Source: Adineta vaga | Taxonomy: Eukaryota > Rotifera | Assembly (NCBI GenBank): GCA_021613535.1 | Contig: CP075495.1 | Location: 8,866,001 to 8,930,000 of the forward strand | Length of the DNA: 64,000 bases | Direction of reading: 5' to 3' | Shown here: positions 24,832 through 42,611 of the stretch, one piece after another | How positions within the stretch are numbered: the first letter of the stretch is position 1 | How the letters are laid out: every line of letters begins with the position of its first letter | Position numbers and translations under genes: made by a program | Notes under the pieces: model-generated | What the model was told of the DNA's origin: nothing | The model's input: the letters and a program-made list of their open reading frames with translations, nothing else | Databases searched by the model: none

Positions 24832-27756
24832 CGTATATTATTGTTGTAAAAAAAAGTGGTAGATATGTTGTTTGTTCTTTCGTCGTTCTTTCTCACTATC
24901 GTTACTTTAGATATTATTTATGTCCGTTTGCGGTTATACAGGCGAACAGCGACGGCGACGACGACGATATATTGACAAGTCCCTTACTAATACAGCGACA
25001 GAGAGCGAGAAAAAAGAAGAGAAGAAAGAGAGTCAGTACATACAACGACGGTACAGTAAGATATACAGAGAAGAAGAAAAAAATACCAAGCGACAGATGG
25101 TTGTATTACCATACATCTTCCAGATCTATTCCATTCTAGCATATCTCTGTTTACTTTACTTATCAATCTGACCAAGAAATCTAACGTCCTTCTCTTCTAC
25201 ATTTTCTTTCCTATAGAAAAATTCTCTAGATATACAATTAATTCTTTTATCTATAGATAGTTGATGGTACTGTCTTATTCTATTGCATAAACTCTATATT
25301 TATATACCATCTCTCTCTCTTTCTTGCTGTTGATATTCTCATATACACATAGATTTGCTTGCTTGCAGATTATATAATCAACATATACATAGGAGAGCAG
25401 ACAGAAAAAGCTTGTACTATACATATAGTTACGAGAAGATGGATAGTAACGACAATCTTGATGTTGTCCTTCAATCATTTATAGAAAACGAAGGTTACTA
25501 TTATTGTTTGACAAGAAATATATTCATAAAAAAATATCAAATGCTACATTTTTATGCTAATCAATGATCTTTCGAAGCACTGAAAATGATTCCTAGGCGT
25601 TAAATTATTTGTATGCACCTCACAAATAAAACCTCAATTGTGTAGACCTTGTTTTCAATAATTGTTTATAACCACACCACCTACTTCTATGTATATTACT
25701 ACTTTATAGTTTTCATATTTATGGGCGTTTTTGAGAACTATATAAATTCAGAAGAACACTGATCAGATAAGATTTATATGGTTTTCTAATCATAAAATTC
25801 TTGTTTTCTATATCAAATATATTCAGAATGAACGTTTAGTTTTTATCAAGTATAAAGTAAGATTGGTAGAACCTATATTGACATTTTAAATTTAATTTTT
25901 CTCTAGAATAGATATTTATATATTTTCTTTTATTTATAAAAATTCATGAAAATCGAATTAAATTACGCATTTGAATATAATGAAAAGTTGCTCTGAGCTA
26001 AAGAACTTATTCAGATATAATTATTTCCAACAGTGAATCGTTTATAAAAATGATAAAATCTATGAAAAAAAAAGAATGAAATCAGTCTTCTGAAATACGC
26101 ACATTGAAATTATATAGTTTCTCTATCAAAATTGAGCTTAAGAGGTATTTTAAGTGTTATCGCATTAAACTTTCACGCTGGAAAATCATTTCATCATGTC
26201 GCTACACTTTATTTTCCTTTGAGGTATAGAATTGTGCATTTTTATCTGAAAAAATTGATTTTCGAAGTTTGACTTTATATTTTATTCAAGAATATCTCAA
26301 AAAGACAACACTTAGGCGAAGCAGATAGCGACCTTCACCAATTTTTAAATTCTCTTGAACTTATTCAGTGATTTTACAAATTGACGAGTGCAACACAAAA
26401 AAGTTTGTGAAAGATAGAGGTAGTGCAAACCACACAGCATCCTTTGAGACACAGTTCCTTTTATCTAGTATAAAATTATTTTTATACATCAATGATATCT
26501 GATGAATCAATTCATTAGTCATGTTTTTTTTATATATAATTATCTTGCGAAAATAAGATGCAACGTTCATCTAAGAGAGATTTCTACGGATGCAAATATG
26601 CTCATACTGATTATCATTAAATAATCTGTTTTTCAGGGCTTAGCTCTCATTTGTTTTATTTAATACTAAGTCATTGTTAATTATGTTTTTTTTCTCTTGT
26701 TTTTGCCTCCTGCAAAAAGACGGATATAAAAGAAAAGTACATTATATTATAGAATTTATTATATTCAACAACCATTATTTTTGTTTGATCGTTTCCTAAC
26801 ACATACCGGTAAGGATTTAATCTTTTTTCTTATACCATAACTGTTCATAATCTTTAGTTTGAGAAAGTTTTGTTCGATTGTCATTTTCATAGATCCTAGT
26901 TAAAATTTGTAAATTTGTCATTCAAGTACATCGAGATGCGAAGTTAATTAAAATGTTGACTTGTCCATTGGGACAAAAACAAGTACGAGAAAACAATTTG
27001 ATGAATATATTTCACAGGTTTCGATTGAAAACCCTAAATAGAGTTTATCTATGTCTACTACAAGGTTACTTCATTCTATTTAATGATAGGAATTGCTTGT
27101 CTATCAATTCATTATAGAGCTTTAACTTTTTTCAATTATAATAATCTAGACAGAGAAAGTAATTTTCATGTTTAAGACAAGTCGCATCGACTTATATATT
27201 TAATAAAAAATTACCTTTGTTAATTGAGATCTAATCCGTTATGTTTAATGATAGTTATTTCGTACAGGTTTTTCTACATTTAACTGATTTGGAGATAACT
27301 CAATTGAGAATTCAGATATAAACATTTTAAGTAGGAGAGAATATACTCTATATGCTTGTTCATTAAAAATTTCATATTGTGAAGAGAAATTCTAGTGGGA
27401 AATCAACAGACACATATGCAATTATAGGAGGAAACAAATCATCTTTCAATTCTTGACAAATATACTAGTGATAAAGGTGAATAGATAGAAACTCTTGCGA
27501 ACAAATAGAATGAGAATAGTTTCCATCATTCTATCACACTACAAAAATTTCATTTTACCGTGTCAAAAATCATTCATTTTTAAACCAATACGATATTTGT
27601 GTATATATACGACTGTGAAGATTAAAAAGAGCAAACATTTTATAAGGTAAGAATATAGATTTATATAATAACGGACAGAGTTTCCTAAGTTTTTTTATTA
27701 TATGCTTTCGGAATGGACGATTCATTACTTTTTCTTTCACTATTTCTTGTATTAAG
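24832..27756. other. 2.9-kb gene-poor stretch
   Basis: It lies between the divergent IGFBP-Kazal-Ig gene (-) and the first peptide precursor (+). It is very AT-rich, and the open frames are short and biased (for example 24920-25171, purine-rich, and 26361-26570). I found no gene, RNA gene or long repeat. Regulatory sequence for the two flanking genes is likely but not identifiable. Confidence 0.5.
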
Positions 27757-28077
27757 ATGTCAACGTCATATAGCTTTTCATTTGGTCTTCTCATTTCATT
27801 ACTTGTAATTCTCTCAATTTCATCAATCTGTCGTCCTATCAATGCTGTTTCAATTCAAAAACGGAATAATCCATATTATGATAGCAGTGAAGACAACGAT
27901 ATTCGATTGATGATCTATCCGAAATATATCAATGTACCACGTCTTCAACGTTCGCCCAGTTATCCACCTCGTACAATTCGTAATTCCTGGTTTCGTGCAT
28001 CTACTTATCAACATATGAAACCAAATGGCGCCGCCGATGAAAAATCTGCCGGAGATAATCTCTTACGATGGGGTTGA
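27757..28077 (+). CDS. Secreted peptide precursor ending in -LLRWG (putative amidated neuropeptide)
   Basis: An intronless open frame of 106 residues. A hydrophobic signal peptide (about 1-30, from LLISLLVILSIS) is followed by a dibasic KR at 35-36, then a polar, Tyr/Pro/Arg-rich stretch with single basic sites at 62, 65, 72, 75 and 80. The protein ends in NLLRWG directly before the stop. A terminal Gly is the usual donor for peptide C-terminal amidation, which would give -LLRW-amide. This resembles the RLRW-amide ends of some arthropod short neuropeptide F peptides, but four residues cannot establish homology. No Cys is present after the signal. An AATAAA follows at 28125-28130. A second small secreted precursor lies 265 bp downstream on the same strand. 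Peptide function is inferred; the secreted, processed nature is well supported. Confidence 0.6.
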   Translation: MSTSYSFSFGLLISLLVILSISSICRPINAVSIQKRNNPYYDSSEDNDIRLMIYPKYINVPRLQRSPSYPPRTIRNSWFRASTYQHMKPNGAADEKSAGDNLLRWG

Positions 28078-28124
28078 TTAGGATTAATGTTCCAAAAAAG
28101 ATTCATTTTTTCTTTTGCTTTCTA

Positions 28125-28130
28125 ATAAAA
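28125..28130 (+). terminator. Polyadenylation signal of the first peptide precursor
   Basis: AATAAA 48 bp after the stop codon; a second copy lies at 28257-28262. Confidence 0.45.
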
Positions 28131-28341
28131 ACACAAGTGACATCCAAATTAGGTCTATGTCATCTGAGAAGAAGAAGAAAATTTATTAAAATAATGAATA
28201 AATGTCATCTTAATCAACTCAGAATTATTTCAATATATCTAAACACCTACGCATGAAATAAAGTGTAGCTATATATAGAGGGAAAGTTTGATAAATTTAA
28301 TTCACTATGTATTAGAAATATAAGAAGTGATTGGAATCGAA

Positions 28342-28695
28342 ATGCATATCTTCAGTATATCGATTCTATTCTTTGCAATACTTATGCAATTGAATATCAC
28401 AATCATGTCTTTACCATTAGTGTATCATCGAATGAATAGAACTGGTGAAAATATTGAAGAAAACCTGAATATCAAACGATCCGATGATCATACTGCATGG
28501 ATTTTTAGAAGTAGTTCATCGATATGTGATTATCGTCTTCAATTTCGACCTATACCATTAACAGCAACTCATTGTGGATATGGTTCGTAATGAATAAATT
28601 CAGTCGAAGAGATTTTTAGAATCCTTTTCATTTGTTTAGGACATTACAATAAAGGTGATCATGAAAATCAAGTACATCCTTTTAAATATGGTTAA
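28342..28695 (+). CDS. Secreted two-cysteine peptide precursor ending in -HPFKYG
   Basis: Two exons (28342-28582, 28640-28695) joined across a 57-bp GT-AG intron give 98 residues. A signal peptide (about 1-24) is followed by a short spacer and a dibasic KR, after which the product runs about 54 residues to the stop. It contains exactly two cysteines 16 residues apart (SICDYRLQF ... TATHCGYG), able to form one disulfide loop, and ends in QVHPFKYG, so amidation to -FKY-amide is expected. Without splicing the frame stops three bases after the Gly at the junction, so the intron is needed for the amidation-type end. The donor is GTTCGT, also used in EDRF1. I cannot assign it to a known family: C-x15-C does not fit CCAP, allatostatin C or vasopressin spacing. 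Confidence 0.55.
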
Positions 28696-29562
28696 TATTG
28701 TTCTTTTCTCAATGTAAAATAAAACAGAAAGAAATTCATTAAACGATCCAATATAATGTAAAATTAGCTCGAAGGTTGAATAAATTACGTTTTCAACTGT
28801 AAAATGCGTAGTTTAAGTTTAGATTTGAGTAACTACGTTTTTTTATCAGATTATTGAAGCTCATTTTTAATGAGTAAGATAAGAATTAGTTCATCTTTAT
28901 ACTCTTTACAGGTCATTTACTCTATATTTTTCTGCGTAAAAGAGCATGGAATAAATCATGAACGTTCATTACTCTACCGATTTCCTGTTTTATTCGTAAC
29001 AACTAGTTCTATTTATATAAAGACTTGAATATTTATTCATATCTCGATTAATCCAGTGTTTTCAATTTTCATATGGTTCTATTGAAAACCAAAACGAATT
29101 AAAATCTATTAAACATCAACAATTTAAATAAAGAAAAAGAAAGAACTGAAAGCAAACAAACAAACAAACAAATAAAACAGAATGTTTATCTATATGATTA
29201 AATATATCTAAAGGAATCTTTTCATCTCGAGAAACTTTCTTTATATAATGTTCTAGATCATAATACAAAGAAGACGAGTGGAACAAAAAAAAAAAGAAGA
29301 AGAAAAAAAAACATAAATAGCAACTAAATCAAGTGAATAAGGAAAAACAAAGATGAAGAAGAAGACAAGTATACAAGTGATTTGTTGTTGATGTTGTTAT
29401 TGTTTTCTTTTTCGTAAACATATACATACACAAATACATGTATATAAGCACTGACAAACAAAATGTGAATACAACAATGGTTGAAATCAAAGAAATGGAC
29501 AAGAAAAGCAATCATATATGTTCGGTTAGTAGATCAGATCATTTTGAAATGTTCGTTTGTTC
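28696..29562. other. Convergent intergenic stretch between the peptide precursors and Mi-2
   Basis: 867 bp, AT-rich, with an (ACAA)n tract at about 29155-29170 and A-rich and GAA-rich runs near 29290-29310. No coding frame is supportable; the flanking 3' UTRs lie here. Confidence 0.5.
28718..28723 (+). terminator. Polyadenylation signal of the second peptide precursor
   Basis: AATAAA about 25 bp after the stop codon of the two-exon model, which supports that 3' end. Confidence 0.5.
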
Positions 29563-36063
<6,501 letters not shown>

Positions 36064-38024
36064 AATAATAATCAATCTTATTCGTTTCTTTCAATTAGTT
36101 GACCATCATCTAGAGTAATTTGTAATAAATGAAAATAATCAACAAAAACAAAAGTACAACGCCGCCCACACACGAAAAATTTGTCCTCCCATCTTGCTTT
36201 TTTTTCCGTTCTTTCCTCTATACTGCCGTCTGTTTATTAATGATGATGAGTTAACTGACATTAATTGAACTCCTTCTATTATGGCAGAAATACTACTAGC
36301 GCAAGATGTCATCAATAAAGCGCTACATATGACAGATTTCATTCGATGCATGTAGCGACAATATAATTTACAATTGAATATACCCAATGAGTACATGACA
36401 TGACAATTGAAATAGATAGCGCTCGAGTACTAGTTAAGATTTTGTTTTAATTAAAAGAAATCGCAGTTCTCATTCTAAAGCAAAGTTTTAAATTGTATCA
36501 AAAATATTATTTACCTATTTTTGAATTGTTTTTATTTGATAGATCTTTTAATTAATAGAGTTTTTTCAATAGAAATATCGAGCAGAAATGATTAACACCT
36601 AAATGCACTCCACTGCCCTTACGACCCTTATTTGTATTTGTATAGTGGTAATGATAAAATATAACAAAAAAAGAGGAAAGAAAGAAGTGAAAATGAAAAG
36701 AGAGAGAGAGAGAGAATATTTGAGATTATTAATGATTATGAGAATCTATTTACTGCAAGCTATTTTTTTATCTCGAAAATCGTGTACGTAAAAGAGAATA
36801 CCTCGATTTCTTACTGCTGTACACAGTATTACGTAACTATATGACTTGAATATAATTCTTCAAACGTCATTGAATCGATAATGATTTCAAAACTATAAAC
36901 TTTCTAATGATATGAAAAGAACAATAAGATCCTTCTTCAAATGACATCTTGAGAGTGTTAAAATATGAAGTATTCATTATGTAAATTTTCTTTCGAGATC
37001 TTAAGTTAAATAGTAAATACAATCTATATGATTATTAACGGTGAAAATAATTCATGACAGTTATTCATTTTAAGCAAAATTTCCTCTACGTTTTCTTTTG
37101 CTTGGATAAAATTCCTCTACTGTTTTGATCTTCAAAAGATTTCTGTTTATTTCATTATTAATGAACATAGAAAAGCATCAATTACACAATTATAATCTAT
37201 CAAAGATCAATACAGTTTGATGAGAATACATGTCAATCATGTTGATCCATGCTCTTCAACATAAACTTTAGTAATGCTGCAATTCATCGCATAAATATGT
37301 TGTCAAAAAAACAATTCGAAACAACACGAAAAATTTCTCAATTAGATTTTCAATACAATATCTGTAGATTCAATTTTCTAAGTTTAATAGAAGTCTTCAG
37401 AACTATCATTCATATTCGACAAGAATTTAAATATTTGAGCAAGTTTATGAAAATTTAGACATATGTCTGATTGATAAAAAAATACCTAAATCGAGTTGAA
37501 TGAAATGCAAATAATCTATTTTAGAATACGAACGATCTGTTTTTATGTAGACTATTATTAAGTTCAGAAAATGGAACGAAAGTTAATGTTGTGTTACTCG
37601 AATAAACAATGAAAACAGCTCGACGAAATTTGGAAAAGAAGTTTGTTTCATAAGACGAAACGGAATCATTAATTTCCCATCCTATGGGATATAATGGTTC
37701 TATTCCATGTGGAGTGGTGATTTCGTCATTTGAATTTAGTTTGCTTCATTTACTTTCGATGGTAAAACTACGAAATTTAGTATTCATTTTCCTGTTACTA
37801 ATATGTATTGATGAGCGATATATTGATTTAACTCGAACAAATATCAATAGATTATTTTCATAAAATAAACACGAATTAGACTAACAATTCTAGTCTAATC
37901 TTCGTATAATTTATTGTCTAGAGAATATATGACATCAAATTGTCTTTCTTTCTTTCTTTCTAGCAAAATGAAAAATATATATATATATATATGTTAACAA
38001 AAATATTGAGAATGAAAACATCTA
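36064..38024. other. 2-kb gene-poor stretch upstream of Mi-2
   Basis: It lies between the Mi-2 start and the GPCR stop, both on the minus strand, so it includes the Mi-2 promoter and the GPCR 3' UTR. It has a (TTTC)n tract at about 37944-37960 and (AT)n at 37975-37992. Open frames are short and without domains. Confidence 0.5.
37975..37992. repeat. (AT)n microsatellite
   Basis: Perfect AT units just downstream of the GPCR stop codon. Confidence 0.85.
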
Positions 38025-39521
38025 TTAAACAGTACTCTCAATACGATCAAGTGCTTCGTCTAGGTTGCCTCCTTGAGAACTGATGAGTTTTTGTTTTTGT
38101 GATAGTTCAATATAACTATTTCCGGTTGACATTGTTGTTGGTGTTAAACTCAAATAATTTACTTGCTGATTGTCATCGATAGATGTATCATGCTGTTGTT
38201 GTTGTTGTTGTTGTTGTTTTTCAGATTCGGTTTTCGTTTGTCGTCGATGATTGATACTATTTGTTGTTGGACGTGTAAATTTAAAATATTTTCGAAATGG
38301 TGTTTGTTGAAGAATTTCACTAATAACTTGATAAACTTCTTGACGAAATTTTTTTCCCGTTAGAAAATAAATATAAAATTCGAGAACCGTATCAATTAAT
38401 GTTAACATACGTAAGATAAGATAAACATTCGAAATTTTGATATCTTCAGTAAAACCTGAACTATAAGAACGACGACTTGATTTAACATAAACATAAGTAC
38501 TTGCAATACTGTTTGTCGTTAAAAAAACACAACTTGTTGTTAAAGTAATTGTCGTTTCATAACTAACATCTTTCTTTGTTATTTCTGTTGTTGCATGTTT
38601 TGATGATGATGATGCTGATGGATCTAAAGGTATGACATCTTTTGATACAACCGAATGTTTATCATTACGGACAGAATTGATTCGAGATAAACGATCAGGT
38701 GAAGGATTTTTGAGTACACGAACAATGATGATAACATTTGTTATAGCAACAATTGCAAATGGAATCAATGATGAAACAATAAAGTTAACTATTGGAGCAT
38801 TGTATGATAATTCTCCCATTGATTGAAAACCATTGTAAGAGAAATAACCCATTTGACGTCCGAATAAAACATTACAATAAGTAAATGTACTATTTTTATA
38901 GTCACTATCTATTGTTGTTACAAGATCAGGATAATAGAAAAGATGCCAATTATATAAAACACCACATATCATCATTAAGAGAATGAGCGCCGAAACATGA
39001 CGTGGTGTTGGTTGAGGTAAATATTTTGAATGTATGATAGTAGCAAGACGAATTGTACCAGCAAGAATAACAAAACCAACAGACCACGATACGAATATAT
39101 CACTACTACGTGATAGTATACAAATCACTCTTGATGCATTTAATTGTTCATCTTGAACGAAAATTTTTGTTTCAAATATAAATGTCCAAAGTAATGGAAC
39201 AAAATCAAAGATTGTCTTTAATAATAATAATAAACCAGTCGATGTACCACGAAGCTAAAGAACAAAATCAACTAGACTTCAACTTAAAACCAAACAGATA
39301 CAAACCGGTTTACGAAGAAAAATAATACAATTAAAAACTTTGCCAAACAAACCGAATGTAATAAGAACGATGCATATGATTTGAACTATTTGTGCATATC
39401 TAATAAGATAAAGATGTGTTTTTTATTCATATTTATACTGTAAATTCTAAGAAAATCAATTTCATTATTATTAACTAACATAATCTTGTCTATTTTTATA
39501 TCCAGTCGAATCAACAGACAT
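38025..39521 (-). CDS. Class A (rhodopsin-like) GPCR, peptide-receptor type
   Basis: Coding exons are 39254-38025 (410 codons) and 39399-39306, with a probable first exon 39521-39480. Seven hydrophobic segments are seen: TM1 in exon 2 (IVQIICIVLITFGLFGKVFN, with LRKP after it), the rest in exon 3. The TM3 end reads AGTIR where DRY is usual, and TM7 has DTVLEFYIYFLTGKKFRQEV instead of NPxxY followed by helix 8. Such changes are common in divergent FMRFamide-receptor-like families. The third loop and C-tail are Ser/Lys-rich, with a poly-Gln run of eight. Exon 2 to exon 3 closes in phase 0. Exon 1 does not: 42 nt followed by an exon that needs two carried-over bases. Ligand is unknown. It lies about 10 kb from the two peptide precursors, which may be chance. 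Confidence 0.75.
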
Positions 39522-39979
39522 TTTAAAAAAACTGCGTTTCAAACGATTTTCTGCCTGGATAGTTGTAACGTTGCACGGCAGCTGTAATAATACTTCATTT
39601 GATCGCATGTTTATGTGCATACAAATGATTTCGTTTGTTTTGTTTCTCTCGATTAAATATTCATTCTATCGCATTGACATATAATTAATTCAATATTCAA
39701 AATCTCTTCGAATTTCTGTATTCTTTTTTCTCATGGTTATATCTGATTCTTTCTTGTAAAAATTTGTTTTGATGTTAGATACATCTGATGCATTCGTAAA
39801 CATATTGTTTATATTTGAACGCATTGTTCGGTGTCATATGTATATGTCCTTTACTAAGCTGCTGTCAATCTTCTACGAGTATTGGAATATATAAGTAGAA
39901 AATCAAATCTCCGTTAATACATTTATCAATTGTAGAATAAATCTAAACAATGGAATTTCTTCTATTCCCATAAGACAAT
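39522..39979. other. Intergenic stretch upstream of the GPCR
   Basis: 458 bp of T-rich DNA between the GPCR start and the stop of the small twin-CX3C gene; nothing else visible. Confidence 0.5.
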
Positions 39980-40162
39980 CTAATCTGATTGATGATTAAT
40001 ATTTGATTTTATATACTTCTCTGCAGTATTGTGAATTAATGTTGTACGACTTGCAGAACATTGATTTATACATTCAATATCATATGAATTATTTCCAACA
40101 CGTGCACCACTTGTATTAGTACTTGGACATGATTTAATACAATTAACAATATCGTCACCCAT
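39980..40162 (-). CDS. Small twin-CX3C protein, unrecognised (60 aa)
   Basis: An intronless 60-residue frame starting MGDDIVNC. It has two CX3C pairs, Cys8/Cys12 (CIKSC) and Cys31/Cys35 (CINQC), separated by 18 residues that include a Gly-Ala-Arg-Val-Gly stretch; the C-terminal third is polar. Twin CX3C is the layout of the small TIM chaperones of the mitochondrial intermembrane space, but there the gap is usually shorter and other conserved residues differ, so the match is only to the pattern. Codon use and composition look protein-like rather than like the low-complexity frames around it. It might be an exon of a larger gene; no splice partner was found. Confidence 0.4.
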   Translation of the reverse strand: MGDDIVNCIKSCPSTNTSGARVGNNSYDIECINQCSASRTTLIHNTAEKYIKSNINHQSD

Positions 40163-41126
40163 TCATTCAATAAAATACAATTCTAATATACTTTATCATG
40201 AAGTAAAAAAAGATGCTATCTAGAAAGAGACGAAAAACGAATTAAAATTAAAAATTTATATAAAATCTTAAAGATGAATAAAATACACAAAAAGATAAAA
40301 GAAGAATTATCTTCAGCATTAGCGTGTATTTGTCTTAACGCTTCACTTTTATTAAATCGTATTTCCATCCTGACAACTCTTCGCTATTTTTCTTCTCTCT
40401 CTCTCTCTTCCTGTGGATGTATAAAAGAAGCATTGACTTAGAAAAAGCAACACGATTAGGAAACAGAGAGAGAGAGGAATAGAGAAAAAGAGAAAAAAAT
40501 CACTCTATACTGTCTGGCCTCCGTTTATTCGATAATTATGTCGATGACGAACAATATAATCTACAATTAAACTCAATTGGTAATAATTCGTTAATTAGTG
40601 TCTTTCAAAAGTAATTCCTATTTTGATATATATTAACAAATAATAATATTAGCTGACGTACATTTTATATCTAACAGATATTTCATTCAATACAAGAAAA
40701 AAAGAAGAAGAAGATTGTACTTATCTTTTGACGAATATCTATTAATAAAAATGAAGAAGAATATAACAATGCTAAAGAAATAGAAAGACAAGGAAATATG
40801 CTTCGACAATTTTTGTAGAGTTAACACTACTCAATAGATTGTTTCTTTTCTCTTTGTGTTGGTTAGAATAAATTACATTCAATCTTTATTCTCGACTATA
40901 AGCGTAATTTGCAAAGCAAAGAAAAACAAACTCGTATTCATATATCCAACGAAATAAAAGTCAAATAGATCTTAAAAAGTATTCGTGACAAGTGATTATT
41001 ATTTTTTATTCTTACGATGATCAAGAATCCATATGTTTGTATGTCAAACGCAAGTCACTCTCGATCTAACTAAATTGACCGAAAGATAATCTAATTAGAG
41101 CTTAATGTTTTCTGTCGCAAACTAAG

Positions 41127-41146
41127 ATATATATATATATATATAT
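41127..41146. repeat. (AT)n microsatellite
   Basis: Perfect AT run in the gene-poor stretch downstream of GNB5. Confidence 0.85.
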
Positions 41147-42504
41147 GTAACTATCGAATTAATGTTCGTATACATATAAAATATTGAAAAATAAACAGAA
41201 AATTTTGTTTTTCTCATCTAATGATATTCCTATTTGTAATATAAAAACTCATCTGTCATTTCTGTCGTCTTAAATGTGCTTTGTCTTCTCCCACTAAGAA
41301 GTTAATTCAGTTTATATAAATACATGAAAAGTTCAGTAAATATGTCATCAAAAAGAAAATGTCATTTGTCATCTATTTATGATTGATATATAAGAAAGAT
41401 GATAAGCGATCAGGCTAAAGTAGTCTGTTTTGCTTCTGGTGAAACAAAATAATTCATATAAATTCAAATAATTACATCGCATATTTCTGATGAAAAAATA
41501 CCTATATATATATTCTTCTTCTTCTTCTTGATAGTCAAGCCAGGAAAGAATTGCCTGAGACTAACTAGAATATTGAAGTGTATCTTCGTCTTTTTCTTTT
41601 CGTCGACTTATCTAGTAAGTGGATCGATGCTACAGAAGAACTTTAAATGAATATCTTTTTTTTTTCTTTTCTTCTTTTCTTTTTCTTCTTCAATAGAAAA
41701 AAAAATGTATTATTAGTTTTTTTTTCATAATTAAAGAGAAACTATCTTTCTTCAACTATATCAGATGAATAGATAATACTAAGCTTTTGTAATCTTATTT
41801 TTTTTTTTGTAAATAGAACATTTATAATATAATCTGTGTTTTTTCCTGTGTTATTATCATTCGAGAAAAATGAAAAGGAAATTCTATTAATCGTAATTTT
41901 TCTGTTTCATCAAAAGAGTTTCTCACTTCATCGACAAGAAAAACAATTGTCTAATGTAACCGAGTGAAGACACTTATACTCATTCGTTTATAAAGATCTT
42001 CTATTTCTTCATTTTACTTCGTCGACTGTCTAATGATTCTAGAAAGAAGCATCAAATCTCTCTGAAAGATTCTTTTCTTTGTATCATTTAAGTGCGACCC
42101 TATCGATTACATTCATAGACTCAAAGACAATAGTGAATGGAAAGAAAGAGAAAAGAAATACAGTATTCTATTTCTCGTTAGATAGATTTCGATCGTCGTT
42201 TATTATGATTATTATTATGATTATTACTATTGTTGTTGTTATTATTGTTGTAAGAAGAATCTCTATTTCTGTCTAGTTTTCGATAATAGAGTTAAAATAC
42301 AATAGTTGATCGATGTCTGAATTGTTGATAATCGTTGCATGAAAAGAAGACGTTCAGTTCGGTGAAATATATTCATATTTTATTCAAATAAATATTGCTG
42401 ATTGATGTATGCACGAATACAAAATAAAAACATCAATTACAAAACAACGATGACTAGAGATTTCGTTTATGACTGAGCAAAGAAGAGATACATTAATATA
42501 TAGA

Positions 42505-42520
42505 TATATATATATATATG
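42505..42520. repeat. (AT)n microsatellite
   Basis: Perfect AT run about 90 bp past the GNB5 stop, probably in its 3' UTR. Confidence 0.85.
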
Positions 42521-42611
42521 TGGAAATAGAAAGAAAGAATGAAAATGACTCATAGACGAATACTGTTCATTGATATTTGATAATAGGATGAAAAATAGTT
42601 TTCATTCACAA

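Larger units (their letters stand above)
40163..42611. other. 2.4-kb gene-poor stretch
   Basis: It lies upstream of the small twin-CX3C gene and downstream of GNB5 (both minus). It contains TC-rich tracts near 40395-40410, a GA-rich tract near 40465-40495, (AT)n at 41127-41146, a TTC/CTT-rich tract near 41660-41695 and (AT)n at 42505-42520. No coding frame or RNA gene is supportable. Confidence 0.5.
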
